NCBI GenBank assembly: GCA_937911845.1
Contig: CALDQF010000401.1
Location: 1 to 6,859, forward strand
DNA: 6,859 bases
Reading direction: 5' to 3'
DNA from: an uncultured Phycisphaera sp.
GTDB lineage: Bacteria; Planctomycetota; Phycisphaerae; Phycisphaerales; SM1A02
In this document: positions 6,139-6,859 of the stretch, one piece after another
Position numbering within the stretch: the stretch's first letter is position 1
Layout of the letters: each line of letters starts with the position of its first letter
Translations under genes and position numbers: made by a program
Notes under the pieces: generated by a model
What the model saw: only the letters and a program-made list of their open reading frames with translations
Databases searched by the model: none
Told to the model about the DNA's origin: nothing

Positions 6139-6859
6139 ATGCAAGACGGACTCGATGGTCCCCAAGTCAGATCGCTTTTGAACGCTGTACGTGGTGGAGA
6201 AGTTCCCGCGGGCGACGAAGGCCCTCAACTTTTCACCTTGCGACCGCCGCCGGCCGGTCGAATCAGTGTCGAAGCCCATGATTTCCGTCGGCCGGATCGG
6301 CTCGGAAAAGAGGCTTTGCGGGCCATCCAGACCATTCAGCAGAGGCTTGCCCAAGAGCTGGGACAGAGATTGACCGGCTGCCTGGGAAGTTTGGTGGAGT
6401 TCCCCGCCCAAACCATGGAGCAAACAACGTGGGCCGATTATTCGGACAAATTGCCTCGTTTGACCTCCTTTGTGCTGTTTCGTTCCAAAGGATTCGACAC
6501 CCCGTTTTTCTTCAACCTGCCGCCCAAAGTCTTCTACGCCATGCTTGATCGCCTGCTCGGAGGGGGGGACCAATCTGATTTGGTGATCCCCAAGCGTGAG
6601 CCCACCAGCATTGAAAAGCAGATTCGAGCCATGTTGATCAAACACATGGGCGAGGCCTTGACTGCGGCATGGTCCGTGCTGCCCACGCCGGGCTTCCATG
6701 ACGAGAGCAAAGTGGAATCGGACCCTAAAATGGCCCCTGGACTGGCTCCGAATGAAGTGGTGGTGAAGGTCACCTTCGCGTTTCGGATGTCTGGACGGGA
6801 GGGCGAGGTGAGTTTGGCCATTCCGATTCGGGCGCTGGAGCCCCATTTGGATGGCCTGG
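6139..6859 (+). CDS. fliM: Flagellar motor switch protein FliM, C-terminal part outside the window
   Basis: FliM is the middle component of the flagellar C-ring. It binds CheY-P through its N-terminus, FliG through its middle domain and FliN through its C-terminal SpoA domain. The 240 visible residues show an N-terminal segment LDGPQVRSLLNAVRGGE (5-21) at the place of the CheY-docking LSQxEIDALLNA motif, the block YDFRRPDR in the form HDFRRPDRLGKEALRAI (47-63), a CheC-like domain with DYSDKLP (100-106), MLDRLLGGGD (135-144), PTSIEKQI (155-162) near the usual LTEIEQ, APNEVVVKVTF (203-213) and LAIPIRALEP (226-235). The SpoA domain (about 80 residues) is beyond the right edge. ATG 6139 places the docking motif near the terminus as in known FliMs; GGAAGG lies 12 bases upstream. 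In-frame ATGs at 6085 and 6088 would add 17-18 residues unlike the family. It is divergent from dsbD with 101 bp between. Confidence 0.9.
   Translation, partial: MQDGLDGPQVRSLLNAVRGGEVPAGDEGPQLFTLRPPPAGRISVEAHDFRRPDRLGKEALRAIQTIQQRLAQELGQRLTGCLGSLVEFPAQTMEQTTWADYSDKLPRLTSFVLFRSKGFDTPFFFNLPPKVFYAMLDRLLGGGDQSDLVIPKREPTSIEKQIRAMLIKHMGEALTAAWSVLPTPGFHDESKVESDPKMAPGLAPNEVVVKVTFAFRMSGREGEVSLAIPIRALEPHLDGL

Noticed and set aside
6076..6846. A 256-codon minus-strand open frame opposite fliM
   Set aside because: Antisense to a clear FliM coding sequence; its product is His/Gln/Arg-rich with no recognisable domain.
1..6859. CRISPR arrays, tRNA/rRNA genes, insertion sequences or a defence system
   Set aside because: No regularly spaced repeats, no tRNA-like cloverleaf, no transposase-like frame and no terminal inverted repeats were seen; coding sequence accounts for nearly the whole window.

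Overview
The window holds six protein-coding genes packed almost end to end, with no RNA gene, mobile element, CRISPR array or long non-coding stretch visible. The gene content points to a flagellated, diderm, lipid A-making bacterium. An LpxI-type lipid A enzyme, a WecA/MraY-type sugar-phosphate transferase, an O-antigen ligase-like protein, a DsbD-type periplasmic reductant protein and the flagellar switch protein FliM all occur together. LpxI is used by lineages that lack LpxH (for example many Alphaproteobacteria, Deltaproteobacteria and Planctomycetota). The high GC content and protein style make a planctomycete (possibly Phycisphaerae) my best guess, but this is inference only.

Layout. 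(1) Minus strand, 1-1083: a LOG/TIGR00730-type nucleotide phosphoribohydrolase gene followed by lpxI, which overlaps it by a TTGA stop/start junction and runs off the left edge. (2) Plus strand, 1105-4124: a polyprenyl-phosphate sugar-1-phosphate transferase gene coupled by an ATGA overlap to an O-antigen ligase/polymerase-like gene. These two form a small envelope-polysaccharide operon: the first makes the lipid-linked sugar, the second would act on lipid-linked glycan in the periplasm. The two operons diverge from a 21-bp gap that contains two interlocked -10-like hexamers. (3) Minus strand, 4121-6037: a DsbD homologue converging on the ligase gene, their stop codons interlocked in TTAG. (4) A 101-bp divergent intergenic region with small dyad repeats. 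(5) Plus strand, 6139 to the right edge: the first 240 codons of fliM.

The most interesting object is the DsbD homologue. All six redox cysteines of DsbD are present, but the order of parts is alpha domain, two membrane helices, thioredoxin (gamma) domain, then a six-helix CcdA-like core. The classical order is alpha, eight helices, gamma. The two early helices look like E. coli DsbD helices 7 and 8, so the protein reads as a rearranged, circular-permutation-like DsbD that keeps correct membrane topology. Secondary points are the possible shared bidirectional promoter with a leaderless start, an atypical FliM N-terminal CheY-docking motif, and a Pro-to-Ser change in the LOG signature motif.
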